34,931 bases of DNA from Candidatus Agathobaculum pullistercoris (GCA_019114345.1 DXFS01000099.1:1-34931); one strand, 5' to 3'; counted from the first letter of the stretch, positions 8,784 to 14,938 are shown. Numbers and translations: made by a program. The notes: generated by a model not told the origin, from the letters alone.

Positions 8784-8874
8784 GGAGAGTTGGCTGAGTG
8801 GTCGAAGGCGCACGACTGGAAATCGTGTAGGCGTGATGAGCGTCTCCAGGGTTCAAATCCCTGACTCTCCGCCA
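8784..8874 (+). tRNA. tRNA-Ser (anticodon GGA)
   Basis: A 91-base class II tRNA with encoded CCA. The acceptor GGAGAGT (8784-8790) pairs with ACTCTCC (8864-8870), discriminator G at 8871. The anticodon arm CACGA-CTGGAAA-TCGTG gives anticodon GGA at 8818-8820, and a long variable arm is present as expected for serine. It reads UCC/UCU. A terminator follows directly. The integrase of the neighbouring prophage points toward it, so its 3' end is the probable integration site. Confidence 0.97.
8850..8874. other. Probable prophage left attachment site (attL) in the tRNA-Ser 3' end
   Basis: Tyrosine integrases next to a tRNA usually recombine within its T-arm/acceptor 3' half. Here the integrase gene ends 177 bases from the tRNA and nothing else lies between except two terminators. 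The second copy of the core (attR) is not in the window, so the exact core is not defined. Confidence 0.4.
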
Positions 8875-8876
8875 TA

Positions 8877-8909
8877 AAGTACCGAAATCTTGTGGTTTCG
8901 GTACTTTTT
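8877..8909 (+). terminator. Intrinsic terminator of tRNA-Ser
   Basis: A perfect 11-bp stem (8877-8887 with 8896-8906), 8-base loop, T-rich tail TTTTTGTTTG. It starts two bases after CCA. Confidence 0.9.
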
Positions 8910-9002
8910 GTTTGTTTAGAACTGGATGAAAGTTGAGTAAAATATTTACAGATGTTGCGGCATTTTTGAGCGATTGGCCCAAAAGTGGCCCGACTTCTTC
9001 AA

Positions 9003-9046
9003 AAAAATTTCCCCGGCGTCCTGTGGATAGGCAGATGCGCCGGGGG
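9003..9046 (-). terminator. Terminator of the integrase gene (possibly bidirectional)
   Basis: An 8-bp CCCCGGCG/CGCCGGGG stem (9011-9018 with 9038-9045) with a 19-base loop, starting six bases beyond the integrase stop. Leftward it runs into AAATTTTTTT, and rightward into GAGTTTTATTTTT, so it could stop transcription from both sides. Confidence 0.75.
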
Positions 9047-9050
9047 AGTT

Positions 9051-10187
9051 TTATTTTTCGGCTGTCTTTTTTTCTTTGCAGGGGAGGGGCGGAAAGATGC
9101 CGTCGATCACTGTTTTGGACGCAGCGGCAGCTGTATCAAAGTCCTCGTGCAGATAGCGCTGCGTGGTTTCGATCTTGGTATGGCCCAAAACGTTTTTCAC
9201 CGTGTTCAGATCCGCGCCGCCCTTGATCATCATCATGGCTGCAGAATGCCGCAGGTCATGTATGCGCACACGATCATATCCGTATTTCTGGCGGAACGCG
9301 TACCAGCGCCGGGTGATGGCATTGGGCGAGGGAAGCTTACCGTCCAGTTCGCACACATACTGCACGATCCTGTCACGGGGGAAGGCGCTGCGCACCATCT
9401 GCAAAACGTCTTTGAGATACGGGACAAGGTAGACCACGCGATGGCTGCTGCTCGTTTTGAGCGCCGGCGCCCAGACCGGCTTGCCGTTTTCACCATAGGT
9501 ATACTGCCCTGCGATCGTAATGGTATCGTTCGTGAAATCGATATCTGCCCAGCGCAGCCCCAGCGCTTCGCCGCGGCGCAGACCATAGATAACGCAGAGC
9601 AGGATCACCAGATACAACTGCCCGTCATAGTCCGGCAGCGCCTCGAGGATCATCCGCGCGTCATCGGATTTGATCACCGCGGCATGGAACGGCTCCGTGT
9701 CCTGAGGCAACACCGCCTTGTTGCAGGGGTTGTCCTGCATCAGTTTGCTGTCGATGGCGTAATTGCAGGCTGCCTTAAGCACGCGGTGCGCGTATGCGAT
9801 CGTGCCGCGCCGCAGCAGTTTCCCCTTTTTGGTGCTCAGTCTGGACAGATTCGCATAAGCAGTTTCGACGAGAATGCGATTGAGCTTGCTGATCGGGACG
9901 GCGCCCAGCTCGCGGTTGAGCAGGGATGCACACTCCTGATATCCCCGGATGGTGTTGGGCGCACGGCCGCGCATCCGGCAGGCTTCAATGTACGCCTCGA
10001 GCAGCTGCTGCACGGTCATCGTGTCCGCATCGGCTGGGCGGCCGGCATGCTTCTCGATATACTGCCGTTCCCACTCCTGTGCGCCTTTCTTGGTGGCGAA
10101 GCCGGTCTTCATCTTACGCTTGCGGTTGCCGGCCTCGTCATACCAGCTGGCTCGGGCAGCCCATCCCGATTTTTCTTTTGTTACCAT
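9051..10187 (-). CDS. int: Prophage tyrosine integrase
   Basis: A 378-residue site-specific recombinase. The N-terminal part (about 1-50, SGWAARASWYDEAGNRKRK) resembles the arm-binding domain of Tn916-type integrases. A SAM-like core-binding domain follows (about 55-155), then the catalytic domain. The catalytic set is visible: Arg204 in YGLRRGEALGLRW, His310 and Arg313 in HDLRHSA, His336 in LGHTKIE, and nucleophile Tyr345 in TQRYLH. The Lys of the beta-hairpin is probably in ALKTSSSHR. It should integrate and excise the prophage at tRNA-Ser. AAAGGTG lies 7 bases before the ATG. It has its own promoter overlapping a perfect inverted repeat, and no excisionase gene is directly adjacent. Confidence 0.96.
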   Translation of the reverse strand: MVTKEKSGWAARASWYDEAGNRKRKMKTGFATKKGAQEWERQYIEKHAGRPADADTMTVQQLLEAYIEACRMRGRAPNTIRGYQECASLLNRELGAVPISKLNRILVETAYANLSRLSTKKGKLLRRGTIAYAHRVLKAACNYAIDSKLMQDNPCNKAVLPQDTEPFHAAVIKSDDARMILEALPDYDGQLYLVILLCVIYGLRRGEALGLRWADIDFTNDTITIAGQYTYGENGKPVWAPALKTSSSHRVVYLVPYLKDVLQMVRSAFPRDRIVQYVCELDGKLPSPNAITRRWYAFRQKYGYDRVRIHDLRHSAAMMMIKGGADLNTVKNVLGHTKIETTQRYLHEDFDTAAAASKTVIDGIFPPLPCKEKKTAEK

Positions 10188-10222
10188 AGTAATTCACCTT
10201 TCTTACCGTAAAAAAGTGTGGT

Positions 10223-10266
10223 AAAATAGGGGTACTGATGGAACGAGTCAAGTTTATCAGTACCCC
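10223..10266 (-). promoter_or_regulatory. Integrase promoter inside a perfect inverted repeat
   Basis: Leftward promoter: -35 TTGACT (complement of 10246-10251), 17-base spacer, -10 TATTTT (complement of 10223-10228). A perfect 11-bp inverted repeat GGGGTACTGAT/ATCAGTACCCC (10229-10239 and 10256-10266) brackets the -35 and fills the spacer. That is the expected place for an operator that shuts the integrase off. Confidence 0.65.
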
Positions 10267-10269
10267 ATG

Positions 10270-10306
10270 TCCCGCTCTGGTGCGCCAACACCGGGGCGGG
10301 AATTTT
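10270..10306 (+). terminator. Rightward intrinsic terminator between int and the lysogeny module
   Basis: A 13-bp stem (10270-10282 with 10289-10301, two G-U pairs), 6-base loop, then ATTTTTAT. It points rightward, against the flanking leftward genes, so it may stop readthrough from the host side into the repressor region. Confidence 0.7.
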
Positions 10307-10407
10307 TATATTGTCCGGTTTAATGGACTGTGTTTGTGCTTATCAAATTCTTGACATTGAAGATATGCAATTACTTGATATACTTAAAACGCAAACAAAT
10401 GTTCCCA

Positions 10408-10932
10408 TTACTGTCTATTTTCGGATTTCTCATCAGTTTCTTGATGTGATTTATCATACATGCTCACATTGTCTTCAGCACTTATTATATCGTCTATTTC
10501 GTTTTCAACACTCCGATACAAGCGGTCTTCGATTTCTTCTTGAAGCGACCGATTGTTTTGCCTAGCTAACAGAACTAAAGTTCCATAAGTCCAAGTGTCA
10601 ATAAAAATATTTTTAAGCTCTGCTTTGAAATCCGGCTTGCACCGCTTGTATTTGTCGATTAAGCGCGTTGGGTTGGAATGATTTGGCTCAATGTTCGACT
10701 TCGAAAGAATGTGATTGTCAACTAATCTTATCAATTCATCAACATCAATATCGATTGCCTTTGCAATACTGCGATAGGTGTCGATAGAAGGGGAAGGCGC
10801 TGATCCTCTCGGCGTACGATTTCTTTCCAATATTGAAATGTAAGCTTTGCTTAATCTAGATAATTCGGCGAATTTATCCATAGATAGTCCGTGTGTTTTT
10901 CTATAGTTAGAAATTACTTCTCCTAATGTCAT
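10408..10932 (-). CDS. XRE-family transcriptional regulator
   Basis: A 174-residue protein with an N-terminal helix-turn-helix of the Cro/CI (XRE) class (about 1-65, with LSMDKFAELSRLSKAYISILERN as the DNA-binding core) and a helical, charged C-terminal half without a recognised domain. No LexA-type Ser/Lys peptidase residues are seen. It is leftward, 47 bases after the main repressor gene and with its own AGGGAGA site, so it is probably co-transcribed with that gene in the lysogen. It may be a second repressor or a regulator of the integrase, which lies next to it. Its DNA is visibly more AT-rich than the replication genes. Confidence 0.85.
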   Translation of the reverse strand: MTLGEVISNYRKTHGLSMDKFAELSRLSKAYISILERNRTPRGSAPSPSIDTYRSIAKAIDIDVDELIRLVDNHILSKSNIEPNHSNPTRLIDKYKRCKPDFKAELKNIFIDTWTYGTLVLLARQNNRSLQEEIEDRLYRSVENEIDDIISAEDNVSMYDKSHQETDEKSENRQ

Positions 10933-10979
10933 TGTAATTGTTCTCCCTTGTGAGAAACCTAAAGCAACAGAACATATTT

Positions 10980-11543
10980 CTATTTGGTAGCGGGCGATTC
11001 CTCAGATCTTGATAAATGAAATGGAAATGCGTTTATCCAATGCGTGAGGCTGTCCAATTCCTTTTGAAGTTCTGCCTTAAAATACTGCTCCTTGAGTTGT
11101 TCGGTGGTCATAGGTTCATTGCGAGAGGCATTAAACTCTTCGACCGATTCAAGATATTCGTCAACGGAAAGGCTGGCGTATACCGCGCGCTCTATGAGTT
11201 GCTTGTAGCGTAGGAGCAGTTCCGCAAAGTGCATGCGGTATACTTCTGTATCATGCGGCTTTGCAAGTTTATCTTCGCTCCAAATTAATATCCCTCTCAA
11301 GTATGTGGCAATCAAATGATCATAATGAGATATATCCTCGTTTTCAGTCCACCCCATAAGATAGGCGGGAGAAACCCCAAGACAATATGCAATCATTTCA
11401 ATTCTATCAGATGGAATGTTGGTAATAATACCATTTTCGTATTTATATATATTTTGTTTAGAGGTTTTTGCTGCTTGAGCCAGTTCGGTTTGCGACATGC
11501 CTATAGATTCTCTACGCTTCTTTATGCGATCGCCTACTGTCAT
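10980..11543 (-). CDS. Phage repressor, XRE family (CI-like)
   Basis: A 187-residue protein with an N-terminal XRE helix-turn-helix (about 1-65; MSQTELAQAAKTSKQNIYKYENG is the core) and a helical C-terminus of unknown fold. ATG 11543 was chosen over GTG 11552, because AAAGGAGGTG lies 8 bases upstream of the ATG and would overlap the GTG. It is transcribed leftward from the promoter facing the early promoter, the position of the lysogeny repressor. It lacks a self-cleaving peptidase domain, so SOS-type autocleavage is unlikely, and the KilAC antirepressor downstream is the probable induction route. Confidence 0.88.
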   Translation of the reverse strand: MTVGDRIKKRRESIGMSQTELAQAAKTSKQNIYKYENGIITNIPSDRIEMIAYCLGVSPAYLMGWTENEDISHYDHLIATYLRGILIWSEDKLAKPHDTEVYRMHFAELLLRYKQLIERAVYASLSVDEYLESVEEFNASRNEPMTTEQLKEQYFKAELQKELDSLTHWINAFPFHLSRSEESPATK

Positions 11544-11571
11544 CGCCAACACCTCCTTTGAAAGTAACTTA

Positions 11572-11599
11572 ATTATAACACAAAAATGTTATAAGTCAA
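11572..11599 (-). promoter_or_regulatory. Repressor-maintenance promoter (leftward) with operator-like inverted repeat
   Basis: -35 TTGACT (complement of 11594-11599), 16-base spacer, -10 TATAAT (complement of 11572-11577). The perfect inverted repeat TTATAAC-N8-GTTATAA (11573-11579 with 11588-11594) occupies the spacer and is a good operator candidate for autoregulation. Confidence 0.8.
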
Positions 11600-11611
11600 C
11601 CATAAAATATC

Positions 11612-11640
11612 TTGACAAGTTACAACAATTGCGCTATACT
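11612..11640 (+). promoter_or_regulatory. Early rightward lytic promoter
   Basis: A near-consensus promoter: TTGACA (11612-11617), 17-base spacer, TATACT (11635-11640). It drives the Cro-like gene and early operon. AAGTTAC overlaps the -35 end and GTAACTTA lies just after the start site, so a repressor could block it. Confidence 0.88.
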
Positions 11641-11673
11641 TATGGTAACTTAAAAAGATACGGAGGTGATTAA

Positions 11674-11874
11674 ATGATAAGAACAAATGAATTGCGTGGA
11701 ATTATTGCAAAAAACAATCTTTCGCAAGCAAAAGTAGCGGAGGAGATTGGGATTACTGCGAAAACATTCTATGAAAAGATGTCTAAAGGCGTTTTTGGTA
11801 GTGATGAAATCGAAAAAATGATAATCCTTTTGAAGATCGAAGATCCCATGTCCGTTTTTTTTGCAATAGAGTAA
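11674..11874 (+). CDS. Small Cro-like helix-turn-helix regulator
   Basis: A 66-residue DNA-binding protein: an XRE-like helix-turn-helix (LSQAKVAEEIGITAKTFYEK at about 16-35) and a short C-terminal helix. It resembles the DUF739-type Cro-like proteins found directly after phage early promoters. It is the first rightward gene of the switch, with CGGAGGTGA 6 bases upstream. Its likely role is to turn down the repressor promoter and its own promoter during lytic growth. The stop codon lies inside the repeated GTAACTTA motif. Confidence 0.85.
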   Translation: MIRTNELRGIIAKNNLSQAKVAEEIGITAKTFYEKMSKGVFGSDEIEKMIILLKIEDPMSVFFAIE

Positions 11875-11901
11875 CTTAATAAGATACGAAAGGACAACCA
11901 T

Positions 11902-12672
11902 ATGAACGACATCATCAACATCGGCGGCGTTGACTGCTACGAGAAGGACGGCACGGCCTATCTGAAATTGGAAACCGTGGCGCGTGGGCTGGGGTTCACG
12001 CAACAGAAAAATGGCACAGAATATGTGAAATGGGAACGCGTGTCTGGATATTTGGATGAATTGGGATTTTCCCCACAAGTGGGGAAAGACGGCTTCATCC
12101 CCGAAAACATCTTTTACCGTCTCGCTATGAAGGCCAAGAACGAAGCCGCGGAAAAGTTCCAAGCCAAGATTGCAGATGAGGTAATTCCAAGCATTCGCAA
12201 GCACGGAGCTTACATAACGTCCGAAACTGTAGACCGAATGATCGAGTCCCCGGAGTTCGGCATTAAATTGCTGACGGCCCTCAAGGAGGAGCAGGCCAAG
12301 CGGAGGGAGCTCGAACAGCAGGCGGCCGAAGATGCCCCGAAGGTTCTGTTTGCGGACAGTGTTTCAGCTTCCAACACGTCTATTCTGGTTTTCGATTTGG
12401 CAAAGTTGTTACGGCAGAACGGAGTGGATATCGGCGGCAATCGTTTGTTTGCATGGATGCGAGAAAACGGGTACTTGGTGCGGAGAAAAGGCGCTGACTA
12501 TAACATGCCGACACAGAAAAGCATGGAAATGGGTCTTTTTGAAGTAAAAGAAACCGTCATTACTCATTCGGATGGGCACGTCACCACGAATAAAACGCCA
12601 AAGGTAACCGGCAAAGGACAGGTATATTTCATCAATAAATTTCTGGCATCGGGAGGAAGAGAAGGGAGGTGA
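11902..12672 (+). CDS. Phage antirepressor (BRO-N-like + KilAC)
   Basis: A 256-residue protein. Residues about 1-105 resemble a BRO/Ant N-terminal domain (GTAYLKLETVARGLGFTQ and EVIPSIRKHGAYIT at its end). Residues about 150-250 match the KilAC (ANT) DNA-binding domain (SILVFDLAKLLRQNGVDIGG, LFAWMRENGYL, GQVYFINKF). Such proteins relieve repression in phages whose repressor is not cleaved. It is the second gene after the early promoter and shares a duplicated leader with the first, hinting at common control. Confidence 0.93.
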   Translation: MNDIINIGGVDCYEKDGTAYLKLETVARGLGFTQQKNGTEYVKWERVSGYLDELGFSPQVGKDGFIPENIFYRLAMKAKNEAAEKFQAKIADEVIPSIRKHGAYITSETVDRMIESPEFGIKLLTALKEEQAKRRELEQQAAEDAPKVLFADSVSASNTSILVFDLAKLLRQNGVDIGGNRLFAWMRENGYLVRRKGADYNMPTQKSMEMGLFEVKETVITHSDGHVTTNKTPKVTGKGQVYFINKFLASGGREGR

Positions 12673-12677
12673 GAAAG

Positions 12678-12899
12678 ATGTCGCGTGCAAACACTCGAGA
12701 AATTGAGGTATGTACATTGCATATGCTGGCTGATGACATCGAAACAGCAATCAGCCTGATGACAAAGCAAAACGGCCAGGGCGGTTGCAACACCCAAGCC
12801 GTTCGCAAGCTGCTGGACGTATGTGATTATTTGAGGGGTCAGTCGTCATCCGGTTCGTCGATAAGCAAAAACTCCTCAGCTGCCTTAGGGAGTTCATAG
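12678..12899 (+). CDS. Small early phage protein, unknown function
   Basis: A 73-residue predicted protein (MSRANTREIEVCTLHMLADD...), mostly helical, with no recognised domain. ATG 12678 follows GGGAGGTG by 6 bases; a GTG at 12669 would overlap that site. The last 20 residues are Ser-rich and are read from DNA that also encodes the 3' end of the leftward gene 12839-13150 (61 bases of convergent overlap). The original stop may have been lost when that leftward gene arrived. Confidence 0.65.
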   Translation: MSRANTREIEVCTLHMLADDIETAISLMTKQNGQGGCNTQAVRKLLDVCDYLRGQSSSGSSISKNSSAALGSS

Positions 12900-13150
12900 C
12901 AGTATCCATTTTTAGGAATGGCGAAAGCAAACACTTGACTATCTGGTGTTATGTAGTCTTGCAAAGCGTAAAGCACAAGGTACTTTTCTGGCGATACATA
13001 ATACTCGATAGCTTTGGTCTTAGGTGTGCAGAAAAGCCAAAGATTATCACTGAGTTTATGGTAGCGCGTAGAAAAATCTGCGATTATGCCTTCTAAATCG
13101 GCAGCCGTACAACGAAGGGTCGAAATGTCACAGCAAAGCATGTAATACAT
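12839..13150 (-). CDS. Leftward small early protein, possible Cas2/GhoS-like ferredoxin fold
   Basis: A 103-residue protein encoded against the early operon. It begins MYYMLCCDIS, an exposed-strand pattern, then a helix (AADLEGIIADF), then LWLFCTPKTKAIEYYV, a helix, and a strand VFAFAIPKNG. This order and the W..CTP-KT pattern recall small Cas2/SinR/GhoS-type beta-alpha-beta proteins, but key residues cannot be verified and the match is by eye. AAAGGAGGTGG lies 7 bases before the ATG, and its promoter lies just upstream. I do not assign a function. Confidence 0.7.
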   Translation of the reverse strand: MYYMLCCDISTLRCTAADLEGIIADFSTRYHKLSDNLWLFCTPKTKAIEYYVSPEKYLVLYALQDYITPDSQVFAFAIPKNGYCYELPKAAEEFLLIDEPDDD

Positions 13151-13175
13151 GGTAATCCACCTCCTTTCTGCTTTC

Positions 13176-13204
13176 ATTTTAACAGATGGGGTAGGGAAGA
13201 ACAA
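13176..13204 (-). promoter_or_regulatory. Leftward promoter, copy 1 of a repeated spacer
   Basis: -35 TTGTTC (complement of 13199-13204), 17-base spacer, -10 TAAAAT (complement of 13176-13181). The block ATTTTAACAGATG and about 25 bases to its right recur at 13626-13664 before the next leftward gene. Confidence 0.6.
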
Positions 13205-13244
13205 GGCATGCAAAATCGAGAAGGAGCGAGGAGGTGAAACAACA

Positions 13245-13409
13245 GTGACAGAGCTAAGCAAAAAGCTCATCCGGCTGGCAGCGGACGAGCTTCGGGACGA
13301 AAAGAAAGGCGCACTCACGATACACGGCGTCATCATGGCGCTTAACGAGGCCGCCAGAGACCTCGAACATGTTTCGCTCCGAGTTCACATTGATGATATC
13401 AACCTGTGA
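13245..13409 (+). CDS. Small rightward early protein, unknown function
   Basis: A 54-residue protein (TELSKKLIRLAADELRDEKKGALTIHG...), helical and charged, without a recognised family. GTG 13245 is used because GAGGAGGTG lies 8 bases upstream; an upstream in-frame ATG at 13149 would begin inside the opposite-strand gene and has no ribosome site. Its last 11 bases overlap convergently with the leftward gene 13399-13602. Confidence 0.65.
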   Translation: MTELSKKLIRLAADELRDEKKGALTIHGVIMALNEAARDLEHVSLRVHIDDINL

Positions 13410-13602
13410 TATTGGAGTCGTACCTGATTTTATCCTGAATAACGGCATCGAACTTATCCAGCAATTCGATGTATCGATCGTAAACTTCATACTCGTTCAA
13501 GTGAGCAATATCCAATGACTGAAGTTTACAGACAGCGAGATCGTGAGCAAGCTGCTCTGGAGAAACGTCGAAACCGCTGCTATGAATATCATGCTTTCGC
13601 AT
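13399..13602 (-). CDS. Leftward small early protein, unknown function
   Basis: A 67-residue acidic helical protein (MRKHDIHSSGFDVSPEQL...), no recognised domain. GAAGGAGGTG precedes the ATG by 6 bases. It is placed and transcribed like the leftward gene 12839-13150 and driven by the second copy of the same promoter spacer, but the two proteins are not evidently similar. Confidence 0.7.
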   Translation of the reverse strand: MRKHDIHSSGFDVSPEQLAHDLAVCKLQSLDIAHLNEYEVYDRYIELLDKFDAVIQDKIRYDSNITG

Positions 13603-13625
13603 TTTAGCACCTCCTTCCCGCCCCT

Positions 13626-13654
13626 ATTTTAACAGATGAGGCGGAGAAGGGCAA
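13626..13654 (-). promoter_or_regulatory. Leftward promoter, copy 2 of a repeated spacer
   Basis: -35 TTGCCC (complement of 13649-13654), 17-base spacer, -10 TAAAAT (complement of 13626-13631). The layout and surrounding sequence match the promoter at 13176-13204. Confidence 0.6.
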
Positions 13655-13680
13655 GGCAGACAACAGAGAGGAGAACTCAA

Positions 13681-13908
13681 ATGAAACTGAACATCAAAGG
13701 TACGCCAGAGGAACTGGCCGCGTTCGTGACAAGCCTGTCGAGCCACAAACCCATGGACTCGCTCATGAATAAGCTCGCCGACGAGATTATCCGGCGCGTA
13801 GAAGAGATGGAAGGGAACTGCCAGAGCGCCGCGGATCGTCCGACAATCAACGACCCGCAGGCCTATCTGGACGAGAAGCGGGCGCAAGACGGCCGGCAGT
13901 CTGAGTGA
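13681..13908 (+). CDS. Small early phage protein, unknown function
   Basis: A 75-residue protein (MKLNIKGTPEELAAFVTSL...). The opening strand-then-helix (KGTPEELAAFV) is common in short phage proteins of unknown role. AGAGAGGAGA lies 6 bases upstream of ATG 13681; the longer in-frame start at 13636 has no ribosome site and an Arg-rich, non-conserved look. A conserved RRVEEMEG helix is in the middle. Followed after 15 bases by an excisionase-like gene. Confidence 0.7.
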   Translation: MKLNIKGTPEELAAFVTSLSSHKPMDSLMNKLADEIIRRVEEMEGNCQSAADRPTINDPQAYLDEKRAQDGRQSE

Positions 13909-13923
13909 AAGAAGGGGATTGCT

Positions 13924-14130
13924 GTGAAAAGCCGCCTGATTCAAGAAACAGTTCCCTACGAGGGCGCAATGGAGATGCTCGAGTGCGGCCGGTCCATGAT
14001 CTATCAGTTATGCAAATCGGGCGAGCTGGCATCGATCATCCACGCCGGAAAACGGCGCATCTACATCGACAGTATCGAGGCCTATTCAAATCGCATTCGA
14101 GACAGGGCCATGAAAGGGGTAAAGTCATGA
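13924..14130 (+). CDS. Excisionase-like helix-turn-helix protein
   Basis: A 68-residue protein of the MerR/excisionase (HTH_17) type: YEGAMEMLECGRSMIYQLCKSGELASIIHAGKRRIYIDSIEAY contains the winged helix-turn-helix and the usual basic wing. It could be the excision factor for the integrase, although it lies far from it, or another early regulator. It starts at GTG 13924 with GAAGGGGATT upstream, and its stop overlaps the next start (ATGA). Confidence 0.75.
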   Translation: MKSRLIQETVPYEGAMEMLECGRSMIYQLCKSGELASIIHAGKRRIYIDSIEAYSNRIRDRAMKGVKS

Positions 14131-14339
14131 AAACCAAACTGTTCGCCGCTTGGCTCGCAATCCCGTTTGCAGCGTCCATCGCCTCAGACAGCGGCGCTCC
14201 GTTTAATGTGATCGCATGGATACTGCTGGTGTGGATCGTGTCCGCGTTGGTGTGGCTGGAGCTGTACCGGCGGCACGAGGAAGAAAAACGCCAAAGGAGG
14301 CTGGACGCATGCCGCAGGCAGTCGCGCAAAGCCGGGTAA
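14127..14339 (+). CDS. Small membrane protein, unknown function
   Basis: A 70-residue protein with two hydrophobic stretches (about 4-20 and 27-46) and a strongly basic tail (RRHEEEKRQRRLDACRRQSR). The tail should be cytoplasmic. Its start overlaps the preceding stop by four bases (ATGA), which supports a real, coupled gene. No family recognised; it may act at the membrane during early infection, for example in superinfection exclusion, but that is only a guess. Confidence 0.65.
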   Translation: MKTKLFAAWLAIPFAASIASDSGAPFNVIAWILLVWIVSALVWLELYRRHEEEKRQRRLDACRRQSRKAG

Positions 14340-14671
14340 TCTGGCGCCACCCGCGCGGCCGGTTCGATGTGATCGAGACCCGTGGGACAAGCCCGTTAGG
14401 ACCGCCGTATGCGATCCGCGAAACAGTATTTACGCCGGAGCGGGATAAGCGCGGGCAGATCAATGAGCCGGTCAACAACAAGATATTTAATTCCGGAACC
14501 AACAAACCGTCCAAGCCAGCCAAAGCACACCGCGAGTACAGGCCGATCCGCGAGAAGGAGGGCGTGATGATCATGGACATGTACGGCGCGGGCTGGACGA
14601 TCACCAAAATCGCGCAGGTGCTGCACCGAGATAGGACGAAGATCAGTGAGTACATTACCGAACAACAATGA
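14309..14671 (+). CDS. Phage protein with C-terminal helix-turn-helix
   Basis: A 120-residue protein. The N-terminal part is unstructured and basic (HPRGRFDVIETRGTSPLG), and the C-terminus has a resolvase-like helix-turn-helix (YGAGWTITKIAQVLHRDRTK). It starts at ATG 14309 behind AAAGGAGG and overlaps the previous gene by 31 bases in another frame. Possibly a DNA-binding early regulator; I do not recognise the family with certainty. Confidence 0.7.
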   Translation: MPQAVAQSRVIWRHPRGRFDVIETRGTSPLGPPYAIRETVFTPERDKRGQINEPVNNKIFNSGTNKPSKPAKAHREYRPIREKEGVMIMDMYGAGWTITKIAQVLHRDRTKISEYITEQQ

Positions 14672-14675
14672 AAAA

Positions 14676-14749
14676 GCCGCCCCCGGAATGGCAGTTCCGA
14701 GAACGGCAAGCAACTTTAGACACCTATATAATACCCGCAAGGAGGCGGG
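14676..14749 (+). promoter_or_regulatory. Hairpin, -10 element and sequestered ribosome site before the replication operon
   Basis: A stem with symmetric internal loop (GCCG/CGGC and CGGAA/TTCCG, 14676-14707) follows the preceding stop. A TATAAT at 14727-14732 follows, without a clear -35. The ribosome site AAGGAGG (14739-14745) sits in the loop and edge of a CCCGC/GCGGG hairpin (14734-14738 with 14745-14749), so its access may be controlled. Confidence 0.45.
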
Positions 14750-14755
14750 AAGTCA

Positions 14756-14938
14756 ATGATGAAAATTGAAACTTTAACTGAAAAAATCACGAACGGCAAG
14801 TTTTCTGCAATTGTGGATTACGGCAGCGACACGGTGAGCGTAGATGTTGGAGACGGCGGCGAACCGTTTGCCATTTCATTCTGCGCGGTAGACGGCCTAG
14901 CCGATTTTCTCGGCATTGTGAAAGAGAGGGTCGGCTGA
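14756..14938 (+). CDS. Small phage protein, unknown function
   Basis: A 60-residue acidic protein (first two codons both ATG, so the start may be 14759). The sequence shows alternating strands (KFSAIVDYGSDTVSVDVGD) and a C-terminal helix; no family recognised. Its TGA overlaps the ATG of the Rad50-like gene by one base, which ties the two together in translation. Confidence 0.7.
   Translation: MMKIETLTEKITNGKFSAIVDYGSDTVSVDVGDGGEPFAISFCAVDGLADFLGIVKERVG

Larger units (their letters stand above)
11564..11893. repeat. Repeated GTAACTTA operator-like motif and duplicated gene leader
   Basis: GTAACTTAA occurs at 11564-11572, 11645-11653 and 11871-11879, with the inverted form AAGTTAC at 11617-11623. 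The second and third copies are part of a longer shared leader, GTAACTTAA-AAGATACG, ending in the ribosome sites of the Cro-like gene and of the antirepressor. Confidence 0.65.

Noticed and set aside
8773-8982. Open frame of 69 codons on the minus strand over tRNA-Ser
   Set aside because: Antisense of the tRNA and its terminator, no ribosome site.
8985-10211. 408-codon frame on the plus strand opposite the integrase
   Set aside because: Shadow of the integrase, which has the full catalytic set on the minus strand.
10351-10384. TTGACA and TATACT resembling a rightward promoter
   Set aside because: The spacing is 22 bases, too long, and no rightward gene follows.
10311-10565. 84-codon frame on the plus strand opposite the XRE gene
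   Set aside because: No ribosome site; mostly the complement of the regulator gene.
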